Notes under the pieces: generated by a model
Seen by the model: the letters and a program-made list of their open reading frames with translations, nothing else
Told to the model about the DNA's origin: nothing
Database searches by the model: none
Translations under genes and position numbers: made by a program
From: Treponema sp.
Lineage (GTDB): Bacteria > Spirochaetota > Spirochaetia > Treponematales > Breznakiellaceae
Length of the DNA stretch: 5,076 nt
Assembly (NCBI GenBank): GCA_031273405.1
Contig: JAISRW010000233.1
Location: 1-5,076 of the forward strand
Direction of reading: 5' to 3'
In this document: piece by piece, positions 1-4,732 of the stretch
Layout: every line of letters starts with the position of its first letter
Numbering within the stretch: position 1 is the stretch's first letter

Positions 1-128
1 CCTTGGCCAAACACCGTCCGCGCAGGCGGTTGTACCGCAATCGACTGGAGCGTGTTGCACCCCGCCAGTCCGGCCATGATTGCCGCTCCGATGACAGCAA
101 TCCCGAAAAGTTTATCGAGTTTTTGCAT
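1..128 (-). CDS. lipoprotein, N-terminal part (truncated by window edge)
   Basis: Forty-two codons of a minus-strand gene that runs off the left edge. The protein begins with a classical lipoprotein signal: a short charged N-region (MQKLDK), a hydrophobic stretch from Leu7 to Leu21 (LFGIAVIGAAIMAGL), and a lipobox LAGC with the lipidated cysteine at residue 24. The mature part starts CNTLQSIAVQPPARTVFGQ. Signal peptidase II cleavage before Cys24 and anchoring to a membrane leaflet follow from the established lipobox rule. The start is well fixed: AAGGAGG lies 6 nt before the ATG. The 'SIxVxxPPxxTxxxxG' style after the cysteine resembles the first strand of bacterial Ig-like domains in surface lipoproteins, but too little is present to be sure. 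The gene is separated from the upstream SorE-type gene by a 658-bp repeat-rich gap, so it probably has its own promoter. Function beyond 'lipoprotein' cannot be read. Confidence 0.85.
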   Translation of the reverse strand, partial: MQKLDKLFGIAVIGAAIMAGLAGCNTLQSIAVQPPARTVFGQ

Positions 129-134
129 AAAAAG

Positions 135-141
135 CCTCCTT
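135..141 (-). promoter_or_regulatory. ribosome binding site of the lipoprotein gene
   Basis: On the minus strand AAGGAGG is followed by CTTTTT and then ATG, a near-perfect anti-SD match at ideal spacing (6 nt). It decides the start of a gene of which only the first 42 codons are visible and supports that this short open stretch is really translated. Confidence 0.85.
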
Positions 142-151
142 AATATATATT

Positions 152-212
152 GCCCGGCTTGGGCGGGCGTTGCCTACCACCCCAAGAACGGGTCACCCGC
201 CTTAGGGGCGGG
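152..212 (-). promoter_or_regulatory. GC-rich leader with two possible hairpins before the lipoprotein gene
   Basis: Two stem candidates precede the ribosome binding site. Positions 196-212 read CCCGCC-ttagg-GGCGGG (6-bp stem, 5-nt loop). Positions 152-168 read GCCCG-gcttggg-CGGGC (5-bp stem, 7-nt loop), and this one ends 10 nt before the AAGGAGG. In the minus-strand RNA the GGCGGG at 201-196 could also pair with CCCGCC at 167-162, which would exclude both hairpins. The pairing is seen in sequence; a regulatory role is inference, and GC-rich DNA produces such pairings easily. No T-run follows either stem, so they are not simple terminators. No convincing -35/-10 pair was found. Confidence 0.3.
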
Positions 213-283
213 AAAACAGCCGGTTTAGCCCCGTGCGGAGCCCTTCGGCAGTGTATAGGGCGTATGAGGAATAGGCGGCGGAT

Positions 284-471
284 ACCGGGAAACGACTCCC
301 CATAGACGGCAAACGCCTCACTAGGGACAGTAGACAGTCCGCAAGAGACAGGAAACCGCTCCCAAAAGACGGCAGGGGGTCTGCAAAGTACCGCGAATCG
401 CTCCTCATAGACAGTGAGCGGTCCGCAAAAGACAGGGAACGGCCGCAAAGGACAGTGAGCGGCTTACTGTC
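284..471. repeat. degenerate 21-bp tandem repeat array with 42-bp alternation
   Basis: Nine consecutive units start at 284, 305, 326, 347, 368, 389, 410, 431 and 451. All are 21 nt long except the 431 unit, which is 20 nt. Most begin GACAG or GACGG on the plus strand. Two subtypes alternate: one (326, 368, 410, 451) of the form GACAGTGAGCGGTCCGCAAA, the other (284, 305, 347, 389, 431) of the form GACAGGGAACCGCTCCCAAA. Individual units differ at many positions, yet the spacing is almost indel-free. On the minus strand this gives a spurious seven-residue peptide periodicity in more than one frame. It is not a CRISPR: repeats abut with no unique spacers. The array ends about 155 bp upstream of the lipoprotein start codon. 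Function unknown; candidates are multiple binding sites for a protein or an old minisatellite. Confidence 0.8.
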
Positions 472-488
472 TATAGGGAACGATAGAC
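451..488. repeat. overlapping palindromes at the end of the tandem array
   Basis: The last array unit (451-471) is itself a dyad: arms GACAGTGAGC and GCTTACTGTC around a single central G, with 9 of 10 positions complementary and the tenth a G-T wobble. It overlaps a second inverted repeat, GTCTAT (469-474) and ATAGAC (483-488) around an 8-nt loop. The two cannot fully form at once. This could be an operator, a recombination or anchoring site of the array, or chance; only the symmetry is directly visible. Confidence 0.55.
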
Positions 489-511
489 AAAGGCCGCCAA
501 AGGTCTTACCG

Positions 512-538
512 TTGCATGTAAACACATTACGAATGCAA
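512..538. repeat. AT-rich interrupted dyad
   Basis: TTGCAT (512-517) and ATGCAA (533-538) are perfect inverted copies, and inside them GTAA (518-521) and TTAC (527-530) continue the pairing, leaving loop ACACA and a two-base bulge GA. Ten base pairs of imperfect symmetry in an AT-richer pocket is operator-like. No adjacent gene start or clear promoter confirms this. Confidence 0.35.
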
Positions 539-555
539 AGGAAAACGCGATGCCC

Positions 556-584
556 CTTTCGTGTCTTTCGTGCTTTTAGTGGTT
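556..584 (-). repeat. short interspersed repeat, AACCAC plus 9-nt units (copy 1)
   Basis: Read on the minus strand this is AACCACTAAAAGCACGAAAG followed by ACACGAAAG: after AA come three 9-nt units, CCACTAAAA, GCACGAAAG and ACACGAAAG. The A/T-rich lead-in AAGAAATTC (593-585) closely matches the lead-in AAGAAATTT of the copy at 2098-2126, giving a shared GAAATTYAACCAC. This fits a family I recall as common in intergenic DNA of several environmental phyla, where it yields spurious TTKxTKxTK peptides; that recollection is not checked here. Origin and role are unknown. Confidence 0.65.
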
Positions 585-614
585 GAATTTCTTAAAAACA
601 AAATTGCTGAAGAG

Positions 615-643
615 AATGTCCACGACATTTGATACGGCGTATC
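615..643. repeat. two adjacent perfect palindromes
   Basis: AATGTC-cac-GACATT (615-629) and GATACG-g-CGTATC (631-643) are perfect inverted repeats separated by one base. Each has 6-bp arms. On the minus strand they lie about 145 nt after the stop codon of the SorE-type gene and are followed by CTCTTCAGCAATTTTGTTTTT, so they could form a tandem hairpin at the 3' end of the operon transcript; the T-rich stretch begins too late for a standard intrinsic terminator. Alternatively they are protein binding sites. Confidence 0.45.
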
Positions 644-736
644 ACCATCACCCGCGTTGCCCCCGCCGTTTCCTTCCTCCACCTCAAGACAAAACGGCAC
701 GGAAGCAACCGCCTCAATATCCCCCCGCACGCTGAG

Positions 737-787
737 CCTTCCTTCTTGCTCCCTCGTTCCCTCTCCACGCTTCCTATACTTCGCGGT
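737..787 (-). repeat. purine-rich tract directly after the SorE-type stop codon, possible divergent repeat copy
   Basis: On the minus strand the sequence starting with the final A of the stop codon is strongly purine-rich: ACCGCGAAG, TATAGGAAG, CGTGGAGAG, GGAACGAGG, GAGCAAGAA, GGAAGG, written here in 9-nt blocks. The beginning, ATTTGACCGCGAAG, resembles the ATTTAACCACGGACC beginning of the interspersed repeat at 2098. The 9-nt phase is suggestive but not well conserved, so membership in the same family is only a possibility; the purine bias is clear. Confidence 0.35.
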
Positions 788-2064
788 CAAATGTTCGGGG
801 CGTTGGCGAGGAGATAATCCTCCGCTTCCTTGCACCAGAGCCGGTTGTTTCGGGCGGTGATCTCTCCCAGGGTTTTCCAGAAGGGATAGTCCTTGCCCTT
901 CTCCGCGAATTCGTCGATGGCGGTGAGGGGGAGGTTCTTGTGGGTGTAGATGAGCTTCTTGCCTCCGGGGATTTTGTCCAGGTTGATGGTGGTCTCCGCC
1001 ACGGCGTTGAGCCCGCCTATGTGGGTAACCAGGGCCGAAGGGTTCAGCTTCTTCGCGCTCATCATGGCGATAGATTCCTTGAGGTCGTCCGTGTTGCCCC
1101 CGGAGGTTCCCACCAGGTGATGGGACTCGTAGTGGACGTTGTAAAAGTTGAAGGCCGCTGAAAACGCGGGGTCCGTGGGGCCGGCGAAAAAGTTGAGGCA
1201 GCCGTCGCTTCCCAGGAGCTTGTCCGCCAGTTCCACCACAGGCTTTACGGGGGCAAAAACAAAGACATCGTTAAAGAGCTTCCCCCCGTTGATTTCCCTT
1301 AGCCGGGCCGCGGGATCGGCCATGTCTTTGGTATTTGCGTACACAAGCTTTACCCCCGCCTTCGCCGCTTCTTCGGGACTGAATATGGAAGCGGCCCTGT
1401 TAAGCCTGGCGTCGTCAATGTCGGTGACCAGGAGCAGCGCCGGCTTCCTGTTGCAATGGACGGCGTAGTCTATGGCGCCCAGGCCCATGGGCCCCGCCGC
1501 GGCCAGGAGAACCAGGGAGCCGCCTTCCACGATTCCCATGTCGTGAACGTAGGAACCGTTCTTGGTATGGTACTGGGCGTGATAGGCCCCTACGATACAG
1601 GAGATGGGCTCCGAGAGGGAACCCAGGTAAAAGCTCTCGGCCCTGTACTCCAGGAGGCAGCCCATCTCCATCACCTCTTTGGGGATGATGACGTACGTAG
1701 CGTCGCCGCCTATGAACCGGTACGAATAGCCCGGCGCCCAAAGGGTCGCTTTGCCGTCAGCACCCGGTGCGTTAAGAGCCGGCTGGATGGCGAATTTGTC
1801 TCCCGCCTTGAATTGCTCCTTCCACCGTGCGCCGACTTCCACAAGGTCGCCGCAGAATTCATGGCCGATGATGGAGGGGGACTTGGCCAGATCTTCCCTC
1901 ACCCTTTTATGGTTATTCCCCTGCATAGCCAGCTTGTGGCTGGACATGCAGATTGAATCGGAAACAATCCTGGCCAGAATTTCATCGTCTTTTATTTTGG
2001 GAAGTTCAAATTCCTCAAGCCTCAGATCGTTCTGCCCGTAAATACGCACCGCTTTTGTCTTCAT
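787..2064 (-). CDS. sorE: SorE-type zinc-dependent medium-chain dehydrogenase (L-sorbose-1-phosphate reductase family)
   Basis: A 425-residue MDR oxidoreductase. The N-terminal GroES-like domain (about 1-155) has Cys39 in SDSICMSSHK and GHE at 67-69, positions expected for the catalytic zinc site, followed by Glu152 in LSEPIS. The four-cysteine structural-zinc loop of classical alcohol dehydrogenases is absent. The Rossmann domain starts near LVLLAAAGPMGLGAIDYA (184-201), with Asp215 (VTDID) at the end of strand 2, where it could bind the cofactor ribose. From memory, segments DDEILARIVSDS, IIGHEFCG, DGCLNFFAGP, VGTSGGNTDD and LNAVAETT closely match Klebsiella SorE, which reduces L-sorbose 1-phosphate to D-glucitol 6-phosphate with NAD(P)H in the cytoplasm; the C-terminus also ends at the corresponding place. 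The start has AGAGGAG 9 nt upstream. It is the last gene of the apparent operon, after an SrlD-like dehydrogenase that would take the product onward. The family is clear; the exact substrate is inferred, and another keto sugar phosphate or polyol is possible. Confidence 0.85.
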   Translation of the reverse strand: MKTKAVRIYGQNDLRLEEFELPKIKDDEILARIVSDSICMSSHKLAMQGNNHKRVREDLAKSPSIIGHEFCGDLVEVGARWKEQFKAGDKFAIQPALNAPGADGKATLWAPGYSYRFIGGDATYVIIPKEVMEMGCLLEYRAESFYLGSLSEPISCIVGAYHAQYHTKNGSYVHDMGIVEGGSLVLLAAAGPMGLGAIDYAVHCNRKPALLLVTDIDDARLNRAASIFSPEEAAKAGVKLVYANTKDMADPAARLREINGGKLFNDVFVFAPVKPVVELADKLLGSDGCLNFFAGPTDPAFSAAFNFYNVHYESHHLVGTSGGNTDDLKESIAMMSAKKLNPSALVTHIGGLNAVAETTINLDKIPGGKKLIYTHKNLPLTAIDEFAEKGKDYPFWKTLGEITARNNRLWCKEAEDYLLANAPNI

Positions 2065-2073
2065 GGTTCTTTG

Positions 2074-2080
2074 CTCCTCT
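2074..2080 (-). promoter_or_regulatory. ribosome binding site of the SorE-type gene
   Basis: AGAGGAG on the minus strand, 9 nt before the ATG at 2064, just beyond the T-run that follows the intergenic hairpin. Its strength suggests the gene is translated independently rather than by coupling to the gene before it. Confidence 0.75.
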
Positions 2081-2097
2081 TAGTAAAAAAGAAATTT

Positions 2098-2176
2098 AAC
2101 CACGGACCACACGAACCGCACGGACGTTTTGTTTGAAATTTCGCTTTCGTCCGTGATGTCTGTGTGGTCTGTGGTT
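2098..2176. terminator. 29-bp-arm inverted repeat between the two dehydrogenase genes; terminator/attenuator-like, built from two interspersed repeat copies
   Basis: Arms 2098-2126 and 2148-2176 are inverted copies, 24 of 29 positions complementary, around a 21-nt loop (2127-2147). Each arm alone is a copy of the AACCAC plus three 9-nt unit repeat: left arm CCACGGACC, ACACGAACC, GCACGGACG; right arm (minus strand) CCACAGACC, ACACAGACA, TCACGGACG. The hairpin begins 7 nt past the SDR stop. On the minus strand it is followed by AAATTTCTTTTTT and on the plus strand by GATTTTTT, so it looks like a bidirectional intrinsic terminator. Because the next gene is co-directional with its own strong ribosome site, partial termination, RNA stabilisation or a simple repeat insertion are all possible. 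No promoter was recognised between the hairpin and the next gene. Confidence 0.6.
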
Positions 2177-2182
2177 GATTTT

Positions 2183-3412
2183 TTAATTCAGCATGACCTG
2201 GCCGCCTGTGACGGGCAGGGCCTGACCGGTTTCATAGATCTGCTCCACCAGGTAGAGTATGGCGCGGATAACATCCGGGCCGGTACAGCCCCTGCCCATG
2301 GGAACCTTGGATTCATAAAAGGCCTTGACCTCCTCCACGGTTTTGGCGCCCGGAACCTTCCCCGTCTTGAGGTACTGCACGAAAAGACCTTTTTCCGGGT
2401 CGGCCCAGAGGGGGCCGTCAAAAAAGTTGCCGGGGCACAGGGCGTTTACTTTTATGTTGTATTCCACCAGCTCTTTGGCAAAACTCTGAACCAGCCCTAT
2501 GCTCCCGAATTTGCTGCCCGCGTAGGCGCCGTTTTTATTGGACCCTTCGAGGCCGGACTTGGAATTGATCTGGATGATGTCCCCCATCCATGAGGGAGAG
2601 GCCGCGTGCTGGGCCCTCATGAGGCGGCCGCAATGTTTTGTTACGATCGCGAAGGCCACATAGTTGACATCGGTAACAAGGCGGAAGGAAGGGATGTCCT
2701 GTTCGAGAATGGCGGAGGCCCTGAGCACCCCGGCGTTACTGACGCAGAGATCGACGCCGCCGCAGCTTAGGGCCATGGTCTCGGCCATGGCCTCTACCGA
2801 AGCCTCGTCCCCTACGTTCACCTCGACGGGAATGGCCGTCATCTTGCCGTATTCTTCGTTGAGGGCGGCGGCGAGCTTTTCGGCCCCCGCCCTGTTGAGG
2901 TCGGCGATAAAAACCAGGGCTCCCGCGGAAACAAGCCCCCTGGTTATCTCCTCCCCAAAGCCCTGGGCGCCGCCGGTAACCAGGGCGATGCGGTTCTTGA
3001 CCACCTCGGCGCGGGAAAGGCCGTAATCGATCTTTCCCGAAACCACGCTGCTTCTGGCGCTGTCGAGCTTCCCTTCAAGTTCCCAGGGGTCTTTTTGTTC
3101 TCCCCGGCGGATTTTTTCGATTCCTTCCCGGTACGGGGCGCTCAGGTAGTAATAGGCGGCGCCGTTACAGTTGACGCGGATTCTGAGGGGGATTTTGTTT
3201 TCTTTAAAGAAAGCGCTTTCCCAAAAGGCGGCGGTAATTTTTTCCGCCCCCGTTTTTTCGTCCTCCGCCTCAAGGTCGAGGGAAAGCTCCCCGGCTCCTC
3301 CCCCCTCTCCACCGGGAACAAAACTTACGACCCAGGGGCAGCGGGTCTTTTCCATGATCGCCCCCCGGATGAGAGGCGCTAATAACGCTTCGGTTTTCAC
3401 ATCGGCCTTCAT
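2183..3412 (-). CDS. srlD: SrlD/SorD-like short-chain dehydrogenase (sorbitol-6-phosphate 2-dehydrogenase family) with N-terminal extension
   Basis: A 409-residue protein whose residues from about 138 to the end form a complete classical SDR: cofactor motif TGGAQGFG (146-153), Asp171 at the end of strand 2 favouring NAD, NAG (226-228), Asn250, and the catalytic Ser284, Tyr297 and Lys301 (YAGSK). The stretch IQINSKSGLEGSN and the ending TGQALPVTGGQVM match, from memory, E. coli SrlD, which oxidises D-glucitol 6-phosphate to D-fructose 6-phosphate. Family members are usually about 260 residues, so the first 137 residues are extra. That part contains a glycine-rich loop (PGGEGGGAG, 33-41), then a predicted alpha/beta-looking stretch (AEKITAAFWESAFF, IPLRIRVNCNGAAYYYLS), and no motif I recognise. 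It fills the whole space after the PHP gene, so it is not a mis-called start unless an internal Met20 is used. Likely partner of the SorE-type enzyme in a polyol/keto-sugar phosphate route. The SDR assignment is firm; the substrate is inferred. Confidence 0.82.
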   Translation of the reverse strand: MKADVKTEALLAPLIRGAIMEKTRCPWVVSFVPGGEGGGAGELSLDLEAEDEKTGAEKITAAFWESAFFKENKIPLRIRVNCNGAAYYYLSAPYREGIEKIRRGEQKDPWELEGKLDSARSSVVSGKIDYGLSRAEVVKNRIALVTGGAQGFGEEITRGLVSAGALVFIADLNRAGAEKLAAALNEEYGKMTAIPVEVNVGDEASVEAMAETMALSCGGVDLCVSNAGVLRASAILEQDIPSFRLVTDVNYVAFAIVTKHCGRLMRAQHAASPSWMGDIIQINSKSGLEGSNKNGAYAGSKFGSIGLVQSFAKELVEYNIKVNALCPGNFFDGPLWADPEKGLFVQYLKTGKVPGAKTVEEVKAFYESKVPMGRGCTGPDVIRAILYLVEQIYETGQALPVTGGQVMLN

Positions 3413-3426
3413 ATCGATAGTATTAT

Positions 3427-3432
3427 CTCCTT
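3427..3432 (-). promoter_or_regulatory. ribosome binding site of the SDR gene, unusually distant
   Basis: AAGGAG on the minus strand overlaps the last two bases of the PHP-gene stop codon (TAA) and lies 14 nt before the ATG at 3412, longer than the usual 5-10 nt. No ATG, GTG or TTG lies in between. Downstream alternatives are a GTG at codon 5 (AAGG 5 nt before it) and ATG at codon 20 preceded by a G-run. The 3412 start is preferred but not certain. Confidence 0.5.
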
Positions 3433-4732
3433 ATCCGCGTTGCGGAAATTTAACGCCCTGCCGCCCTATCTCCGCGAAGGCGGCGACCCTTTCGTTCAGG
3501 GGCCTGTCCGCCAGCGGGTCGGCGGGGTTAAAAAGGCCCCTTTCGGGACAGCCGGAGGCCAGCTTCTCGTGACCCGCCAGCGCCCAGGTAGTATCCAGAA
3601 GCCCCGCGAATTCGGGCCTCCTGATTTCGGGGCAGTTGAAGGACTGCCGGGGGCTGTTGATGTCTACCCCCGAAATCTCGATGAACCCCTCGGCCGCGCA
3701 AAGAACGTGGAGACGCTTGAGCTGTTCCGCGGTATTCCGGGGGGGCATGTAGGTGACCCCCTGAAAGCCGAAATCTTTTAACCGGGGGATGAGTTCTTCC
3801 AGGTACTGGTCTTCAAACTTTTCGGCCTTTTTGTCTCCTGTGACCGAGTCGCTTACGTCCCCCAGATAGGCGTAGGACGGAACGGCGTTGATGGATTTTG
3901 CGAAGGCCGTGACGGTCTCCGCTGCCGGACATTCTTCGGCGTTAGGCTGAATAAAGGTTCTGTCGTTAAAGGAACCTTTGAGAAGGCCCAGGAGATCGTA
4001 AGTATAAAAGGGATTGTCGGCATCCAGAAGATAGCCCAGGTTTTTGCCCCTTGCCTCAAGGCTGAATTTATCCTTGAGGAATTTGAGAAGCCCTTCGCCC
4101 CGGCCGGCCTCATCTATCAGCTTTAACGCCAGGGCGTAGAGAAGGTGCCGCTCGGTGACGCTTCCGCCTTCGCTTCTCATGGAGAGAGGGAGGATGTCCC
4201 GGTCATAATCGAGGCCCTCAATGCCGGAAGCGGCAAGGATACTGTTGATGTTGCCTGTCATCAGGCGGTTCCGTTCCTGCCGGGCCGCGCTGATAGGCGC
4301 GAGGAAGTCCCGGACCGCGCCTGCCTTCCCCGCCGGGATACCCTGAACGGTGATGTAGGCTATCCCCCTGGAGTCGGGGCTGTTGATCTTGCGCTCCCCA
4401 AATTCAGTATGCTTCAAGCTCACCCTCAGCTCAAAGCCGGTGACGGAACCGAGGCCCAGGATCTCGCAGGCCCGCCGCATTTCCCCGGCGGCGGCGTAAG
4501 AATCGTGATCCACCGAACCCGCCGCTTCAAGGCCGGCCTCCCTTGCCTTGAGGGCCGCCATGGCCGGCGTATAGGGGCTAAAGCTGTAGATGGTGTGGAT
4601 GTGGTTGTTGATTTCCCCCGTAAAGGCCGGCATACCTTTGAGCCCCTGGGCAAAAGCTTCGAGGGCTTCGATCCTCCCGGCGCTCCCGGCCCTGGGATCG
4701 TTCAGGATAGCGGGGTAACCGGTTCCGCTCAT
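3431..4732 (-). CDS. PHP-domain metal-dependent hydrolase, substrate unknown
   Basis: A 433-residue protein with PHP superfamily metal-site signatures: HIH (44-46) in [15 protein letters not shown], then DHD (75-77) in GSVDHDSYA, Glu101 in TGFELR, and late candidate ligands in [14 protein letters not shown] (352-365) and AGHEK (386-390). PHP domains bind a cluster of up to three metals and usually hydrolyse phosphoesters. Here the domain is spread over the whole chain, with a helical insert around 140-260 (including [16 protein letters not shown]), longer than stand-alone PHP phosphatases of about 250-300 residues. No signal peptide or membrane segment is seen, so it is cytoplasmic. The ATG at 4732 overlaps the E1 beta stop as ATGA; its own ribosome site is poor, so translation is probably coupled. 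A longer open frame to 4867 is rejected as it lies inside the E1 beta gene. Context suggests action on a sugar- or polyol-derived phosphoester in the same pathway, but no substrate can be assigned. Confidence 0.8.
   Translation of the reverse strand: MSGTGYPAILNDPRAGSAGRIEALEAFAQGLKGMPAFTGEINNHIHTIYSFSPYTPAMAALKAREAGLEAAGSVDHDSYAAAGEMRRACEILGLGSVTGFELRVSLKHTEFGERKINSPDSRGIAYITVQGIPAGKAGAVRDFLAPISAARQERNRLMTGNINSILAASGIEGLDYDRDILPLSMRSEGGSVTERHLLYALALKLIDEAGRGEGLLKFLKDKFSLEARGKNLGYLLDADNPFYTYDLLGLLKGSFNDRTFIQPNAEECPAAETVTAFAKSINAVPSYAYLGDVSDSVTGDKKAEKFEDQYLEELIPRLKDFGFQGVTYMPPRNTAEQLKRLHVLCAAEGFIEISGVDINSPRQSFNCPEIRRPEFAGLLDTTWALAGHEKLASGCPERGLFNPADPLADRPLNERVAAFAEIGRQGVKFPQRG
4729..4732 (-). 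other. ATGA stop/start overlap (translational coupling)
   Basis: The TGA stop of the E1 beta gene and the ATG of the PHP gene share bases, giving ATGA on the minus strand. Upstream of the ATG only a weak AGG lies in range. Such overlaps usually mean the second gene is translated by ribosomes that finished the first, which ties the two products to one transcript. Confidence 0.75.

Larger units (their letters stand above)
129..786. other. 658-bp gene-free, repeat-rich intergenic region
   Basis: Between the stop of the SorE-type gene and the start of the lipoprotein gene no credible gene is found on either strand. The open frames in 140-525 arise because the 21-bp repeats are a multiple of three, and another (527-835 minus) runs into the SorE gene and spells STTKSTKDTKG from a short repeat. 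From right to left the region holds a purine-rich tract after the stop codon (minus strand), twin palindromes at 615-643, a 9-nt-unit repeat at 556-584, an AT-rich dyad at 512-538, the 21-bp tandem array with terminal palindrome (284-488), and the lipoprotein leader. It should contain the promoter of the lipoprotein gene, but none could be placed confidently. Confidence 0.7.

Noticed and set aside
142..151. AATATATATT as a -10 promoter element for the lipoprotein gene
   Set aside because: It directly touches the ribosome binding site, so transcription from it would start within or after the AAGGAGG; more likely an AT-rich unstructured spacer.
284..471. CRISPR array
   Set aside because: Units abut with no unique spacers, repeats are degenerate throughout, and no cas gene is in the window.
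140..525. Two minus-strand open frames of about 100 codons with a visible seven-residue periodicity
   Set aside because: Both overlap in different frames and owe their openness to the 21-bp repeats, a length divisible by three. No ribosome site or recognisable fold; rich in Arg, Pro, Ser and Cys as expected from non-coding GC-rich DNA.
527..835. Minus-strand open frame of 102 codons
   Set aside because: It starts inside the SorE-type gene in another frame and reads through the purine tract, palindromes and the 9-nt repeat, which produces the typical artefact peptide STTKSTKDTKG.
1456..1956. Plus-strand open frame of 166 codons
   Set aside because: Antisense to the zinc and Rossmann region of the SorE-type gene; composition and lack of motifs indicate a shadow.
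2098..2176. Ends of an insertion sequence
   Set aside because: The two arms enclose only 21 nt with no transposase, and no target-site duplication was seen; a paired short repeat explains it better.
2129..2593. Plus-strand open frame of 154 codons
   Set aside because: Its first part is the right arm of the inverted repeat and the rest is antisense to the C-terminal, highly conserved SDR region; no family resemblance.
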